This document shows, piece after piece, positions 1 through 8,271 of a DNA stretch of 64,000 nt; positions within the stretch are counted from its first letter, which is position 1; each line of letters begins with the position of its first letter. Below the pieces are notes generated by a model, which was not told the DNA's origin, did not search any database, and worked only from the letters and a program-made list of their open reading frames with translations. Source of the stretch: Accumulibacter phosphatis (GTDB lineage Bacteria; Pseudomonadota; Gammaproteobacteria; Burkholderiales; Rhodocyclaceae); the NCBI RefSeq assembly GCF_000024165.1, contig NC_013194.1:2356001-2420000 (forward strand), given 5' to 3'. A program made the translations under genes and the position numbers.

Positions 1-537
1 TGCCTGGCCCAATCCCTCGGCCTTCAGCCGAGTTATCGTCGCGCCCAACTGTGGCGCGACATCAAGGCGCATATCCATCATCTGGCCGACGCCAAGCAAC
101 TTCTGCCGGTCTGGATCCTCGACGAGGCGCAGAATCTGCCACCCGAATTCTTCCGCGATTTCCCCGCTTTTCTCAACTTCGCCTTCGATTCGCGCGATCT
201 CATCACTGTCTGGCTGGTCGGTCACCCGATCCTCGCCCAAACCCTCGAACGGGCGTCTTACGCCGCACTCGCCGGCCGCATCCAGGCACGCGTGCATCTG
301 CGACCGGTGCTCGAACGCGAGCGCTTTGCGCAACTCGTCGGCCATGCCCTCAAGAGCGCCGGGTGTGCGCATACCCTGCTCACCGATTCCGGCCTGGAAC
401 TCCTGCGCCAAGCCAGCAAGGGCCTGCCGCGCCACGCCGGGCGCATCCTGCGCACCGCCATGCGTCTGGCGGTGCCGCGCGCACTCAATCATTTGCCCGA
501 CGATCTGCTGCAAGCGGCTATCGAGGAGTTGCGATGA
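1..537 (+). CDS. TniB/ExeA-like AAA ATPase, C-terminal part
   Basis: The reading frame is open from base 1, so the N-terminus with the Walker A loop is missing; 178 residues remain. A Walker B-type segment reads WILDEAQNLP around bases 112-141, followed by a sensor-like stretch (VWLVGHP) and an arginine-rich lid region (GRIQARVHLRP). This is the pattern of transposition ATPases such as TniB, TnsC and ExeA-type proteins, which load or regulate a DDE transposase on target DNA. The stop overlaps the start of the next gene in an ATGA arrangement, so the two are translationally coupled. A general AAA protein outside transposition is the alternative. Confidence 0.6.
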   Translation, partial: CLAQSLGLQPSYRRAQLWRDIKAHIHHLADAKQLLPVWILDEAQNLPPEFFRDFPAFLNFAFDSRDLITVWLVGHPILAQTLERASYAALAGRIQARVHLRPVLERERFAQLVGHALKSAGCAHTLLTDSGLELLRQASKGLPRHAGRILRTAMRLAVPRALNHLPDDLLQAAIEELR

Positions 538-731
538 AACGCCGCCCTCACTCCCTCTTCCCCGACGGCCTCTCCGACGAAAGTGCGGCGGCGATCAGCG
601 AGTTCCTTCACCAACTCGCCGCTGCTTGTGAGGCCCGCTACCTCGTCCAGCTTCGCCGCCACCGCAGCCGTCAGATGAACCTCTACGATCCCGAAGCCCC
701 TTGGAGAATACCTCCAGGCGAGCCCTTCTAG
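534..731 (+). CDS. Small protein (65 aa) coupled to the transposition ATPase
   Basis: The ATG at 534 overlaps the ATPase stop codon (ATGA), which fixes the start. The product is short, basic at both ends, with a central helical stretch rich in Ala, Glu and Leu (residues 17-40), and ends in a Pro-rich tail. I do not recognise a domain. Its position, between the ATPase and a strong hairpin, suggests an accessory factor of the same element. Function unknown. Confidence 0.55.
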   Translation: MKRRPHSLFPDGLSDESAAAISEFLHQLAAACEARYLVQLRRHRSRQMNLYDPEAPWRIPPGEPF

Positions 732-738
732 CCCTCTC

Positions 739-785
739 GTCCCACGCTGACGCCGGAACCTCTTCTTCCGGCGTCAGCGTGGGAC
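739..785 (+). terminator. Perfect 20-bp hairpin after the transposon cassette
   Basis: Arms at 739-758 and 766-785 are exact reverse complements with a 7-base loop. Only three T follow, so it is either a strong but U-poor terminator or a structural element near the transposon end. It begins 8 bases after the stop of the 65-residue gene. Confidence 0.6.
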
Positions 786-1497
786 TTTGCCATCATCTCA
801 ACCTCGAATGGCTCGGGTTGAAGAGTTCCAGATATCGCGGGACGTAACAGTTGCCCTGAACGACTTCCACGGGCATGCGGTACCGTGGCGCAATCAGTGA
901 CACCACAGTCGGCAGCCCGCCAGGAATGGCGTGGCGTCCTGGCGCTTCGCGCCACGGTCTGCTGAGTCAAGCGGCGCTCGCCTGCCTGCCAATTTTTCGC
1001 CTTGGCCAGCCATTCCGGTTGGCCGAGGGGCAGGGCGGGTGCGTGTGCCGAGCGCCTGGTTCGGCGTGCTCTGTGCAGGCCGCGGACGCCCACTGTGTGC
1101 ATACGTGCATTCGCGCATCCGCGCACTCGCGGCTCTCCTGCCGCAGCATCCTCTGATTTGACAAGCGACACGCCTGGCGGCTCGCGGCGACCAGCCGCTG
1201 GCCGGCGCCTGGCGTTTGCCGCGGCCCGGCGGCGGCTCGGGGCGACGCGCGGGGCCTGCGTGCGCGGCTGCCGGCTTTGTCCGGCAGCCGTCACTCATCG
1301 CGGTGTAACGTGCTGTGTTTCGCTGCCAATTCCGTGATTTTGACGTAAGGCCATGGTATAACGAAGAAATGTGGCTTGTCGCCGGCCTCCGGGGCGGCGG
1401 CGGCGCACATTTTGTTGCACCCCAGCAAAGGCGCGGGAGCCTGGAGTTGCTCGCCTAGCACGCTGATTTTATTGGCAGAGTGTTGGCGATCCCCAGA
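786..1497. other. About 700 bases without a credible gene
   Basis: Only short, overlapping GC-driven open frames on both strands occur here, none with a ribosome binding site or recognisable protein. A 9-bp stem with a 6-base loop lies at 1266-1289. Imperfect repeats of a CGCGCA-like unit occur around 1100-1130. It may be transposon-flanking DNA or a decayed or dispersed repeat. Confidence 0.5.
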
Positions 1498-1514
1498 TGG
1501 CACGCTTACTGCTT
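1498..1514 (+). promoter_or_regulatory. Sigma-54 (-24/-12) promoter candidate
   Basis: TGGCACGCTTACTGCTT matches the RpoN consensus closely: GG at 1499-1500, exactly ten bases, then GC at 1511-1512. Transcription would start near 1524 and run into the leader ORF at 1602 and the gene at 1640. I found no clear activator site in the 200 bases upstream. Sigma-54 promoters need an enhancer-binding protein, so the downstream genes are probably induced by a specific signal. Confidence 0.65.
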
Positions 1515-1601
1515 AAAGAAAACCAGCAGAGAACTGCCTCCGCGACTGGCCCAGCCCGGAAGCCAATTCTCGATCGGTTCAGTGGCGAGGAGTTGCTTCA
1601 G

Positions 1602-1643
1602 ATGACGATTCGACCAGCGATCATTGCCGCAGACAACAGGTGA
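1602..1643 (+). CDS. Leader peptide candidate (13 aa)
   Basis: ATG at 1602 follows GAGGAG at 1587-1592 with good spacing. The frame encodes 13 residues (MTIRPAIIAADNR) and its TGA at 1641-1643 overlaps the GTG start of the next gene at 1640. The next gene has no ribosome binding site of its own nearby, so the short ORF probably delivers ribosomes to it by coupling. Whether the peptide itself does anything is unknown. Confidence 0.4.
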   Translation: MTIRPAIIAADNR

Positions 1644-2425
1644 ATACCGTGACACTCCTCCCCGTTTCGCAAGTGGTGCTCCGCGCCGCCCAGCCGTTGC
1701 CAGGCGCTGTCGATTTGCCGGACTTCCTGACGATGATCGGCAAGCAGGCCGGCATGGTGGTGGGCGTGGCCAGAATGGTGGGCGAGATCGTGCAGGGCAG
1801 GGAGTCCGCGCATTCTGTTCGCCTGCTCGAACTGGAACAGCGCTGTGAGGAACTCCAGCGACGCCACCAGACGGCCGCGCGTTCGCTGCTTGAGACGAGT
1901 TCCGGCGTCGAGGATGTCCGCGGAACGATCGAACTCCTGAACCGCGCGGCCGTTCGGCTATTCCAGGCGGCTCGTGGGTGCCAGCAGTTGCGTGCCGTTC
2001 CTGCCGAAGTGAGTCGCCGCATGCTGGCGGTGGTTCAGGCGGCGGCCGAGAGCCTGCAGCATGGCTACGGTCGGCTGGCGAATGGCTCGCCGACCGCGGA
2101 GTCGGATGCCGATGATGCGATCGCGAGCAGGCACGTGCTTGGCAGCTATCGGGTGTTGGCCCTGCAGGAATTGCTGGCCGTCGAGTGCCGGGATTTGTCG
2201 CGGCCGACAGGCGGTGTCGTTGGCGCGCCGGGTGCGCGTGCCGGTGAGGCGACCTTCTGGTTCGCCGAGCTCTATGGCTATCTGAACGACGTTGCCCAGG
2301 AACTTGCCGGGGCAGGAACCATATTGAAGAAGTGGTCGCAGCGATTGTCCGGCGCGGCGTGCGAGTGGGCGGCGAGAACCGATGAGCGCCAGTGGGCGCT
2401 AGCGCATCGCTGCGTTGCCGGCTGA
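1640..2425 (+). CDS. Helical protein of unknown function in the PhoU-like/SulP cluster
   Basis: 261 residues from a GTG start that overlaps the stop of the leader ORF. No signal peptide or membrane segment is evident. Residues 35-130 and 165-250 look like long amphipathic helices with Glu/Arg/Leu/Gln-rich stretches (for example LELEQRCEELQRR). That resembles helical-bundle proteins of the PhoU/DUF47 kind, and the following gene is clearly of that type. The family link here is weak and rests on context. It lies directly downstream of the sigma-54-type promoter and is probably co-transcribed with the gene at 2526. Confidence 0.6.
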   Translation: MNTVTLLPVSQVVLRAAQPLPGAVDLPDFLTMIGKQAGMVVGVARMVGEIVQGRESAHSVRLLELEQRCEELQRRHQTAARSLLETSSGVEDVRGTIELLNRAAVRLFQAARGCQQLRAVPAEVSRRMLAVVQAAAESLQHGYGRLANGSPTAESDADDAIASRHVLGSYRVLALQELLAVECRDLSRPTGGVVGAPGARAGEATFWFAELYGYLNDVAQELAGAGTILKKWSQRLSGAACEWAARTDERQWALAHRCVAG

Positions 2426-2525
2426 CATGAAGACCGTGCCAACCAATACAGGAGCTGGCAGCACCGGGCAGTCCCGCCCAGGCTGGCCCGCATCCGGTTT
2501 TTTTCATCAAGCAGGAGAAGTCATT

Positions 2526-3242
2526 GTGGAAACTCAAATGCACGTGGCGCCGAGGCCCGCCATGTCGAGGCCGGGCGAGAGCGATCTGGACAGCTATCTG
2601 GATGCCATTGACGACGCGACGACCATCTTCCGGTCAGCGGTCGATGTCTACCTCGCCAACGGCCCCGATGGCGCGTGCTGGCAACAAGCCAAGCGGATCT
2701 CCGAACAGCTGCGCAGGCTCGACGACATGCAGCAGGAGATCGAGATGGCTGTCCCGACCCAGACACCTGTCGGCGGGCTGCTGGCCGAACTGATGGACCC
2801 GCTTACCGGCGTCGGTCGTCTGCTCAAGGACATGAAGCGGCAAGTCACCGGTTTCGCGATCGAGTCCGGCTTTTCCGGGCCTGGCCGCCGCGTCCCCGCG
2901 CATCTGGTTCCGGAGGTACAGGAACTTGCCGACGAGGTTTGCGCCGCCGTCGATGCGCTGGTAGACGACTGCCGAGCAAGCATGCCGTGGGCCGAGCCGG
3001 CGAAGCCTGGCCATGCCGAGCGGAGCGTCACCTGGTACGAGGGCCAGGCCGACCGGCTGTCGTCGCAACTGATCAGGAAGATCTTCACCGATGAGGTTCT
3101 GGACGTGGAAAGCCAACTGCCGCTGGCGCAGCTCATCGAGGAAATCGACCGTGTTGCGGACTACGCCGAGTCCATCGACCGGGAAGTCCGGAGCGGCCGT
3201 ATGGACGCCACGTCCGGTGTGGGTGGCAGGGATTCGCACTGA
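2526..3242 (+). CDS. PhoU-like protein (DUF47 family)
   Basis: 238 residues from a GTG start at 2526, with AGGAG at 2513-2517. The helical sequence carries features typical of DUF47/PhoU-like proteins: an N-terminal segment SYLDAIDDATTIFRSAVD and a C-terminal IEEIDRVADYAESIDREV. Family members accompany Pit-type phosphate carriers and regulate uptake. Here the next transporter is a SulP anion carrier, not Pit, which is unusual. A terminator lies between this gene and the transporter. The product is probably cytoplasmic; its actual partner is inferred only from position. Confidence 0.65.
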   Translation: METQMHVAPRPAMSRPGESDLDSYLDAIDDATTIFRSAVDVYLANGPDGACWQQAKRISEQLRRLDDMQQEIEMAVPTQTPVGGLLAELMDPLTGVGRLLKDMKRQVTGFAIESGFSGPGRRVPAHLVPEVQELADEVCAAVDALVDDCRASMPWAEPAKPGHAERSVTWYEGQADRLSSQLIRKIFTDEVLDVESQLPLAQLIEEIDRVADYAESIDREVRSGRMDATSGVGGRDSH

Positions 3243-3290
3243 GAACTGACGGGTCGATAGCCTGCGCCATTGGCGCGGGTGGGCAGCCGG

Positions 3291-3320
3291 ACGCGGCCTT
3301 GCGACAAGGCCGCGTTTCAT
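3291..3320 (+). terminator. Rho-independent terminator after the DUF47 gene
   Basis: Ten-base arms at 3291-3300 and 3306-3315 with a 5-base loop, followed by a T-rich stretch. It separates the sigma-54-driven gene pair from the SulP gene, which therefore needs its own promoter or read-through. Confidence 0.65.
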
Positions 3321-3518
3321 TTCGTCCACGGGCCGCCCGGCAGGGGAAGGGCGGTGGTCGAGTTGCCGCGTCGCGGAGTGGATACCCCGGGGCGGTCGGC
3401 GGCGCGGGTCGCTTCCTGCAATCCCGGGATGCGCTTGGGGCCGGTCGGGCTTCATGGCAGCGGGTGCTCCGCCGGGAGATGCTGATGTCGTCTGAAGACT
3501 GAAGAGAGAGGGGGGACT

Positions 3519-5732
3519 GTGGAACTGACGATGAAGTTCAGGAACGACAAGTTGGTCGGCGATTTCTGGGGAGGACTGGCGGCGATGCTGGTCGCCCTGC
3601 CTTCGGCGATTGCCTTTGGGGTGACGATCTATGCCTCGATTGGCCCGGCTTACGCCGGCCTGGGGGCGTTGGCGGGGATTCTCGGGGCGACCGCGCTGGG
3701 TCTGGTGGCACCGGCGCTGGGCGGCACCAATCGCCTGATCACGGCGCCCTGTGCACCGGCAGCGGCGGTTCTCTCGGCCTTTGCCATCGAGTTGGTGCAG
3801 CACGGCGTGGCGCCGGCGTCGATTGTCCTGATGTTGACTGCCCTTGGCCTGGTCTCCGGGTTGGTGCAGTTGTTCCTCGGTTTCATGGGGATCGGCAGCC
3901 TGATCAAGTACATCCCGTTTCCGGTGGTCAGCGGCTATCTCACCGGCGTCGGTCTGATCATCATCGGCAGTCAAATCCCCAAGTTCCTCGGCGCTCCCGG
4001 CGGCACATCCTGGTGGCGGGCCCTGATCTCGCCGGAGCTGTGGCAGTGGCAGAGCGCGGTCATCGGCGCCGTGACGGCGGCGGTCATGCTAGGCGCACCG
4101 CTGGTGACACGGGTGGTGCCGGCGGCGATTCTCGGCCTGCTGGCCGGGGTGCTCACCTACTTCGGGCTGGCCTATGGGGTCGATGAGCAACTGCTGGTCA
4201 GCGAAGGCAACAAGTTGATCATCGGACCACTGGGCGGCACGGCGTCCAGCATGCTCGCGGCGATCACCGGTCGCTGGAGCGAAATCGGCGAGCTCAAGCT
4301 GAGCCAGATCGCCAGCCTGCTGGGAACGGCGTTTACGCTGGCCGTGTTGTTGTCGATCGACACTCTGAAGACCGCCGTCGTTCTCGACGCCCTGACCCGC
4401 GGCCGCCACGATTCCAACCGCGAACTGGTTGCCCAGGGTCTGGGCAATGTCGCTTCGGCGTGTGCCGGCGGCATGCCGGGGGCCGGTCAGATGGGCGCGA
4501 CGCTGGTCAATCTGGCGAGTGGCGGCCAGACGCGCGTCTCCGGGGTCATCGAGGGCGTCCTCTCGCTGATCGCCTTCCTGGCGCTGGGAACGTTCATCGC
4601 GTGGATTCCGGTGGGTGCGCTCGCCGGCATCCTGATCGTCGTCGGGATCCGCATGATCGACCGCCACAGCCTGCATCTCCTGGAGTCGCCGTGGACCCTC
4701 TTCGACTTCATCGTCATCGTTGCGGTAGTCGCCGTGGCGGTTGGCTACAGTCTGATCGCCGCATCGGGAGTCGGGATCGCCCTGGCGATGTTCCTGTTCA
4801 TCCGCGAGCAGTTGAGCAGTACGGTGATTCGCCGCAAGATCGACGGCGCCAGCCGGTTCTCGAAGCGGGTGCGCCTGCGCCATGAAATGGAGCTGCTCGA
4901 GAAGCGGGGAAGCGAGACGGCGATCCTGGAACTGCAGGGCAGCCTCTTCTTCGGGACCAAGGACCAGTTGTACACGGCGCTGGAACCCGAACTCGCCCGC
5001 CGCACCTACATCGTCCTCGACATGCGGCGGGTGCAGTCGGTCGACGTCACGGCGGTACATCTGTTGAGCCAGATCAGGGATTCGTTGATCGAACGCGATG
5101 CCTTCCTGATCTTCAGTAACTTGTCACACAGCTTGCCGAATGGCCGCAACATCGCCGAGTTCTTCGACCAGATGGAACTCACGACGATGACCGAGCATGT
5201 CAAGGTGTTTCCCGAACTCGATGACGCTGTCGAATGGATCGAAGACCAGATTCTTGGCCAGGGCCCGGCGGTGGAGGCCGAGGTCGCGGCGCTGGAACTC
5301 AACGATCTCGAGCTGTTCAGCGATCACAAGGAGGAAACCTTGATCGACCTCGAGGCCTGCCTCGAGCGACGTTCGATCAACAAGGACGAGAGAGTGTATT
5401 CGTTTGGCGACCCCGGCAACGAGCTGTACCTGATCCGCAAGGGCGCCGTCCGTATCACCCTGCCAGCGCAGGGGGAAACCGTAGGGCATCACGCGCTGAC
5501 CTACGGGCGCGGCGACTTTTTCGGCGGCATGGCTTTCCTGTCGCAGATGACCCGCTTCAACGATGCCACCGCCCTTGCCGATACCGAGCTCTACGTCTTG
5601 CAGCGGGAGCAGTTCGAAAAACTCAGAGAAGAGCACAAGCGTCTTGCCTGCCACTTGGTCGAGGCGGTAGCCAAGGTGCTCGCCCTGAGACTACGCTACT
5701 CGGACAAGGAACTGATGGCCATGCAGGACTAG
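3519..5732 (+). CDS. SulP-family anion transporter with STAS and cyclic-nucleotide-binding domains
   Basis: 737 residues. Residues about 10-430 form the SulP membrane core with many hydrophobic helices; GGTNRLITAPCAP near residue 70 is typical. A STAS domain follows (about 455-570, with LDMRRVQSVDVTAVHLL). A cyclic-nucleotide-binding domain sits at about 610-725 (YSFGDPGNELYLIRKG, then GRGDFFGGMAFL). SulP proteins move sulfate, bicarbonate or other anions, usually coupled to protons or sodium. The GTG at 3519 follows a purine-rich AGAGAGGGGG; ATG at 3531 is an alternative. The fused sensor domain suggests direct gating by a nucleotide. Substrate cannot be read from the sequence. Confidence 0.88.
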   Translation: MELTMKFRNDKLVGDFWGGLAAMLVALPSAIAFGVTIYASIGPAYAGLGALAGILGATALGLVAPALGGTNRLITAPCAPAAAVLSAFAIELVQHGVAPASIVLMLTALGLVSGLVQLFLGFMGIGSLIKYIPFPVVSGYLTGVGLIIIGSQIPKFLGAPGGTSWWRALISPELWQWQSAVIGAVTAAVMLGAPLVTRVVPAAILGLLAGVLTYFGLAYGVDEQLLVSEGNKLIIGPLGGTASSMLAAITGRWSEIGELKLSQIASLLGTAFTLAVLLSIDTLKTAVVLDALTRGRHDSNRELVAQGLGNVASACAGGMPGAGQMGATLVNLASGGQTRVSGVIEGVLSLIAFLALGTFIAWIPVGALAGILIVVGIRMIDRHSLHLLESPWTLFDFIVIVAVVAVAVGYSLIAASGVGIALAMFLFIREQLSSTVIRRKIDGASRFSKRVRLRHEMELLEKRGSETAILELQGSLFFGTKDQLYTALEPELARRTYIVLDMRRVQSVDVTAVHLLSQIRDSLIERDAFLIFSNLSHSLPNGRNIAEFFDQMELTTMTEHVKVFPELDDAVEWIEDQILGQGPAVEAEVAALELNDLELFSDHKEETLIDLEACLERRSINKDERVYSFGDPGNELYLIRKGAVRITLPAQGETVGHHALTYGRGDFFGGMAFLSQMTRFNDATALADTELYVLQREQFEKLREEHKRLACHLVEAVAKVLALRLRYSDKELMAMQD

Positions 5733-5969
5733 GCCATCACGCTCGGGTACTGCAAATGCAGCGTCGGGGTGTGGATGGGCGCGTGGCCGCAGCGGTCTTT
5801 CCGCCCCAGCCTGCCCGTCGGGAGGAGCATCTGGCGAGGTGGCTGCTGGTCCGCCGGCCGGAGCCACCCTGATTCCTGCGCGCGTCGCGGTAGCTGCAGC
5901 AATTGGGTTTATCATAACGGGCGCGCCAGAGGGTCACAGGTGGCGCCAACCATTGGGGGAGAACAAAAA

Positions 5970-6476
5970 ATGTTCCAGCATATCCTGTTGCCAACGGATG
6001 GCAGCCAACTCTCGCGCGAGACCGCTGAACGCGCGGTCGCTTTTGCCAAGGCGGCCAACGCCAGCGTCACCGCCTTGTACGCAAGGCCGGTCGGGAACGC
6101 GGACAACTATGGCGATCTGGTCGAGCCAGCCGTCCTGGAACGACTGGTTTCGGGGTCGGAAGGGAAGTCCAAGGAGTATCTGGGTTTCGTCAAGAAGCTC
6201 TGCAAGGAAGCCGGCGTCGAGTGCACCGCGCTGTCGGTGGTCAGCGATACGCCCTGGGAGGCCATCGTCAACGTTGCCGAGGACAACAACTGCGACCTCA
6301 TCTTCATGTCGAAGCACGGCCGCGGCGGTCTGTCCTCGCTGCTGCTGGGCAGTGAGACCTACCGGGTGCTGACGCACTCGAGCATTCCGGTTCTCGTCTA
6401 TCGTCCGCCCGAGGTGGACGCGAGTCGCCGCAAGGCCAAGGAAAAGGCCCGGGACAAGGATCGGAAGAAGGCCTGA
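5970..6476 (+). CDS. Universal stress protein (UspA family)
   Basis: 168 residues; ATG at 5970 follows GGGGGAGA at 5956-5963. The N-terminus (MFQHILLPTDGSQLSRETAE) and the ATP-binding signature HGRGGLSSLLLGSETYRVL near residues 116-134 are typical of ATP-binding Usp proteins. The C-terminal 25 residues are an added Lys/Arg/Glu-rich tail not found in the second Usp at 55589. Cytoplasmic, probably a stress or energy-state responder. It stands alone between the SulP gene and the glycosylase gene. Confidence 0.9.
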   Translation: MFQHILLPTDGSQLSRETAERAVAFAKAANASVTALYARPVGNADNYGDLVEPAVLERLVSGSEGKSKEYLGFVKKLCKEAGVECTALSVVSDTPWEAIVNVAEDNNCDLIFMSKHGRGGLSSLLLGSETYRVLTHSSIPVLVYRPPEVDASRRKAKEKARDKDRKKA

Positions 6477-6585
6477 GCGAGGCGCCGCGCCTGCTCGACC
6501 TGCCCGGACGGCAGGGCGCCCGGGTATCTCCCGCGATGGCGACTCGGAGCCACCATCTCGCTGGTCGTCCCTGCCGAGGCTCGCC

Positions 6586-7203
6586 GTGACTCCCGCTTAC
6601 TGGCAACAGGCCTCCGCCGAACTCGCACAGAGCGACCCGGTTCTCGCCGGGTTCGTCGAGCGCTTTGCCGGTACGGCGCTGGTATCGCGCGGCGACCCCT
6701 TCGTGACGCTGCTGCGCTCGATCGTCGGTCAGCAGATCTCCGTGAAAGCCGCAGACAGCGTCTGGGGACGCCTCCTGGCGGTCCTGCCGGTACCCGCGGC
6801 GACCGCACTCCTGGCCTGCGAGCCGGAAGCGCTGCGCCGTTGTGGTCTGTCGGTACGCAAGGTCGAGTATGTGATCGATCTGGCCCGGCGCTTCGCTGGG
6901 GGGGAGATCCACGTCAGCCACTGGGCGTCGATGCGTGATGCGGAGATCATCGCCGAGTTGACGGCGGTGCGCGGCGTCGGCGTGTGGACGGCGGAGATGT
7001 TTCTGATCTTCAATCAGCTGCGTCCCGACGTCTTTCCGCTCGACGATATCGGCTTGCAGCGCGCCGTGGGGATTCATTACCACGGCGGCGAGCGGCCGCC
7101 GCGACGCCTCCTCGCCGAGCACGGTGAGCGCTGGCGCCCCTGGCGTTCGGTGGCCACCTGGTATCTCTGGCGAAGCCTCGATCCGGTTCCCGTCGAGTAC
7201 TGA
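6586..7203 (+). CDS. DNA-3-methyladenine glycosylase II-type (AlkA-like HhH-GPD)
   Basis: 205 residues starting with GTG at 6586 after GAGG at 6576-6579. The helix-hairpin-helix segment (AVRGVGVWTAEMFLIF, about 132-147) and the following catalytic Asp region (PLDDIGLQRAVG) identify the HhH-GPD superfamily. It removes alkylated purines in base excision repair. The protein is shorter than E. coli AlkA (282 aa) because the N-terminal AlkA domain is absent, as in many short bacterial homologues. It is followed by accA after about 100 bases. Confidence 0.85.
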   Translation: MTPAYWQQASAELAQSDPVLAGFVERFAGTALVSRGDPFVTLLRSIVGQQISVKAADSVWGRLLAVLPVPAATALLACEPEALRRCGLSVRKVEYVIDLARRFAGGEIHVSHWASMRDAEIIAELTAVRGVGVWTAEMFLIFNQLRPDVFPLDDIGLQRAVGIHYHGGERPPRRLLAEHGERWRPWRSVATWYLWRSLDPVPVEY

Positions 7204-7302
7204 CCCAGCCAGCGTCGTCGCTGCGGCCGGGCGCAGGAGCGGCCTTTCGGGTTAGAATGGCGCGCTCTCGAAACAGCCCGCCTGCAAACACGGTCAGCCT
7301 TG

Positions 7303-8271
7303 ATGAAAAACACCTTTCTCGATTTTGAACAGCCGATCGCCGACCTCGAAGGCAAGATCGAAGCCTTGCGCCTGGCGCAGGACGATTCGGCGCTCGACAT
7401 CGCCGATGAAATCAGCCGCCTCGAGAAGAAGGGCCAGACGCAAACCCGGGAAATCTACGCCAAGCTCACCGCCTGGCAGGTTTCCCAGGTGGCTCGCCAT
7501 CCGCAGCGGCCTTACACGCTCGATTACCTGCGCCTCCTGTTTACCGACTTCGAGGAACTGCACGGCGACCGCGCCTTTGCCGACGATCACGCGATCGTCG
7601 GTGGCCTGGCGCGATTCAACGGCGACCCGGTGATGGTGATCGGCCACCAGAAAGGGCGTGACACCAAGGAAAAGATCTTCCGCAACTTCGGCATGCCGCG
7701 TCCCGAGGGCTACCGCAAGGCCCTGCGCCTGATGCGACTGGCCGAGAAGTTCGCCATTCCGGTGATGACCTTCATCGACACCCCCGGTGCGTATCCCGGA
7801 ATCGATGCCGAAGAACGCGGTCAGTCCGAGGCGATCGGCCGGAATCTATATGTGATGGCCGAGTTGAAGGTGCCGATCATCGTCACCATCATCGGTGAGG
7901 GCGGGTCGGGGGGGGCACTGGCGATCGGTGTCGGCGACGTCCTGCAGATGCTTCAGTATTCGACCTACTCGGTCATCTCGCCGGAAGGCTGTGCGTCGAT
8001 TCTCTGGAAAAGTGCCGAGAAGGCGAGCGAGGCGGCCGAGATCATGGGCATTACCGCGCCGCGCCTGAAATCCCTCGGCCTGGTCGACCGGATCGTCAAT
8101 GAGCCGACCGGCGGCGCGCATCGCGATCATCCGGCGATGGCAAAAAACCTCGGGAAGGCGCTGCGGGAATCCCTGCAGAAGCTCTCTGCGCTACCGACCG
8201 GCGAACTGCTGCAGGCGCGCCTCGATCGCCTGATGGCTTATGGCCGGTTCAAAGAGCAGCCCTTGCCCTGA
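7303..8271 (+). CDS. accA: Acetyl-CoA carboxylase carboxyltransferase subunit alpha
   Basis: 322 residues, matching the usual 315-325. The N-terminus FLDFEQPIADLEGKIEALR and the core segments FADDHAIVGGLARF, VMVIGHQKGRDTKEK, FIDTPGAYPGIDAEERGQ and IGEGGSGGALAIGVGD are diagnostic. With AccD it transfers the carboxyl group from biotin to acetyl-CoA in the first step of fatty acid synthesis. ATG at 7303 is preferred over the adjacent TTG at 7300. A possible -10 (TAGAAT) lies at 7253-7258. The 3' end overlaps tilS by 32 bases, so translation is coupled. Confidence 0.97.
   Translation: MKNTFLDFEQPIADLEGKIEALRLAQDDSALDIADEISRLEKKGQTQTREIYAKLTAWQVSQVARHPQRPYTLDYLRLLFTDFEELHGDRAFADDHAIVGGLARFNGDPVMVIGHQKGRDTKEKIFRNFGMPRPEGYRKALRLMRLAEKFAIPVMTFIDTPGAYPGIDAEERGQSEAIGRNLYVMAELKVPIIVTIIGEGGSGGALAIGVGDVLQMLQYSTYSVISPEGCASILWKSAEKASEAAEIMGITAPRLKSLGLVDRIVNEPTGGAHRDHPAMAKNLGKALRESLQKLSALPTGELLQARLDRLMAYGRFKEQPLP

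Larger units (their letters stand above)
1..785 (+). mobile_element. Right-hand part of a transposon-like cassette, cut by window start
   Basis: Two overlapping genes, a TniB/ExeA-type AAA ATPase and a 65-residue protein, are followed directly by a perfect 20-bp hairpin. ATPase plus short accessory ORF downstream of a DDE transposase is a common transposon layout, but the transposase would lie left of base 1 and is not visible. No terminal inverted repeat can be matched because the other end is missing. Calling this a mobile element is inference from the ATPase and the gene layout. Confidence 0.5.

Noticed and set aside
728..1337. Several 60-190 codon frames in both directions after the transposon cassette
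   Set aside because: They overlap each other, are rich in Arg, Ala and Cys, lack ribosome binding sites, and resemble no family.
2634..3974. 446-codon open frame on the minus strand opposite the DUF47 and SulP genes
   Set aside because: It is a GC-driven shadow: composition is rich in Arg, His, Gln and Pro, it spans a terminator and two real genes, and shows no domain.
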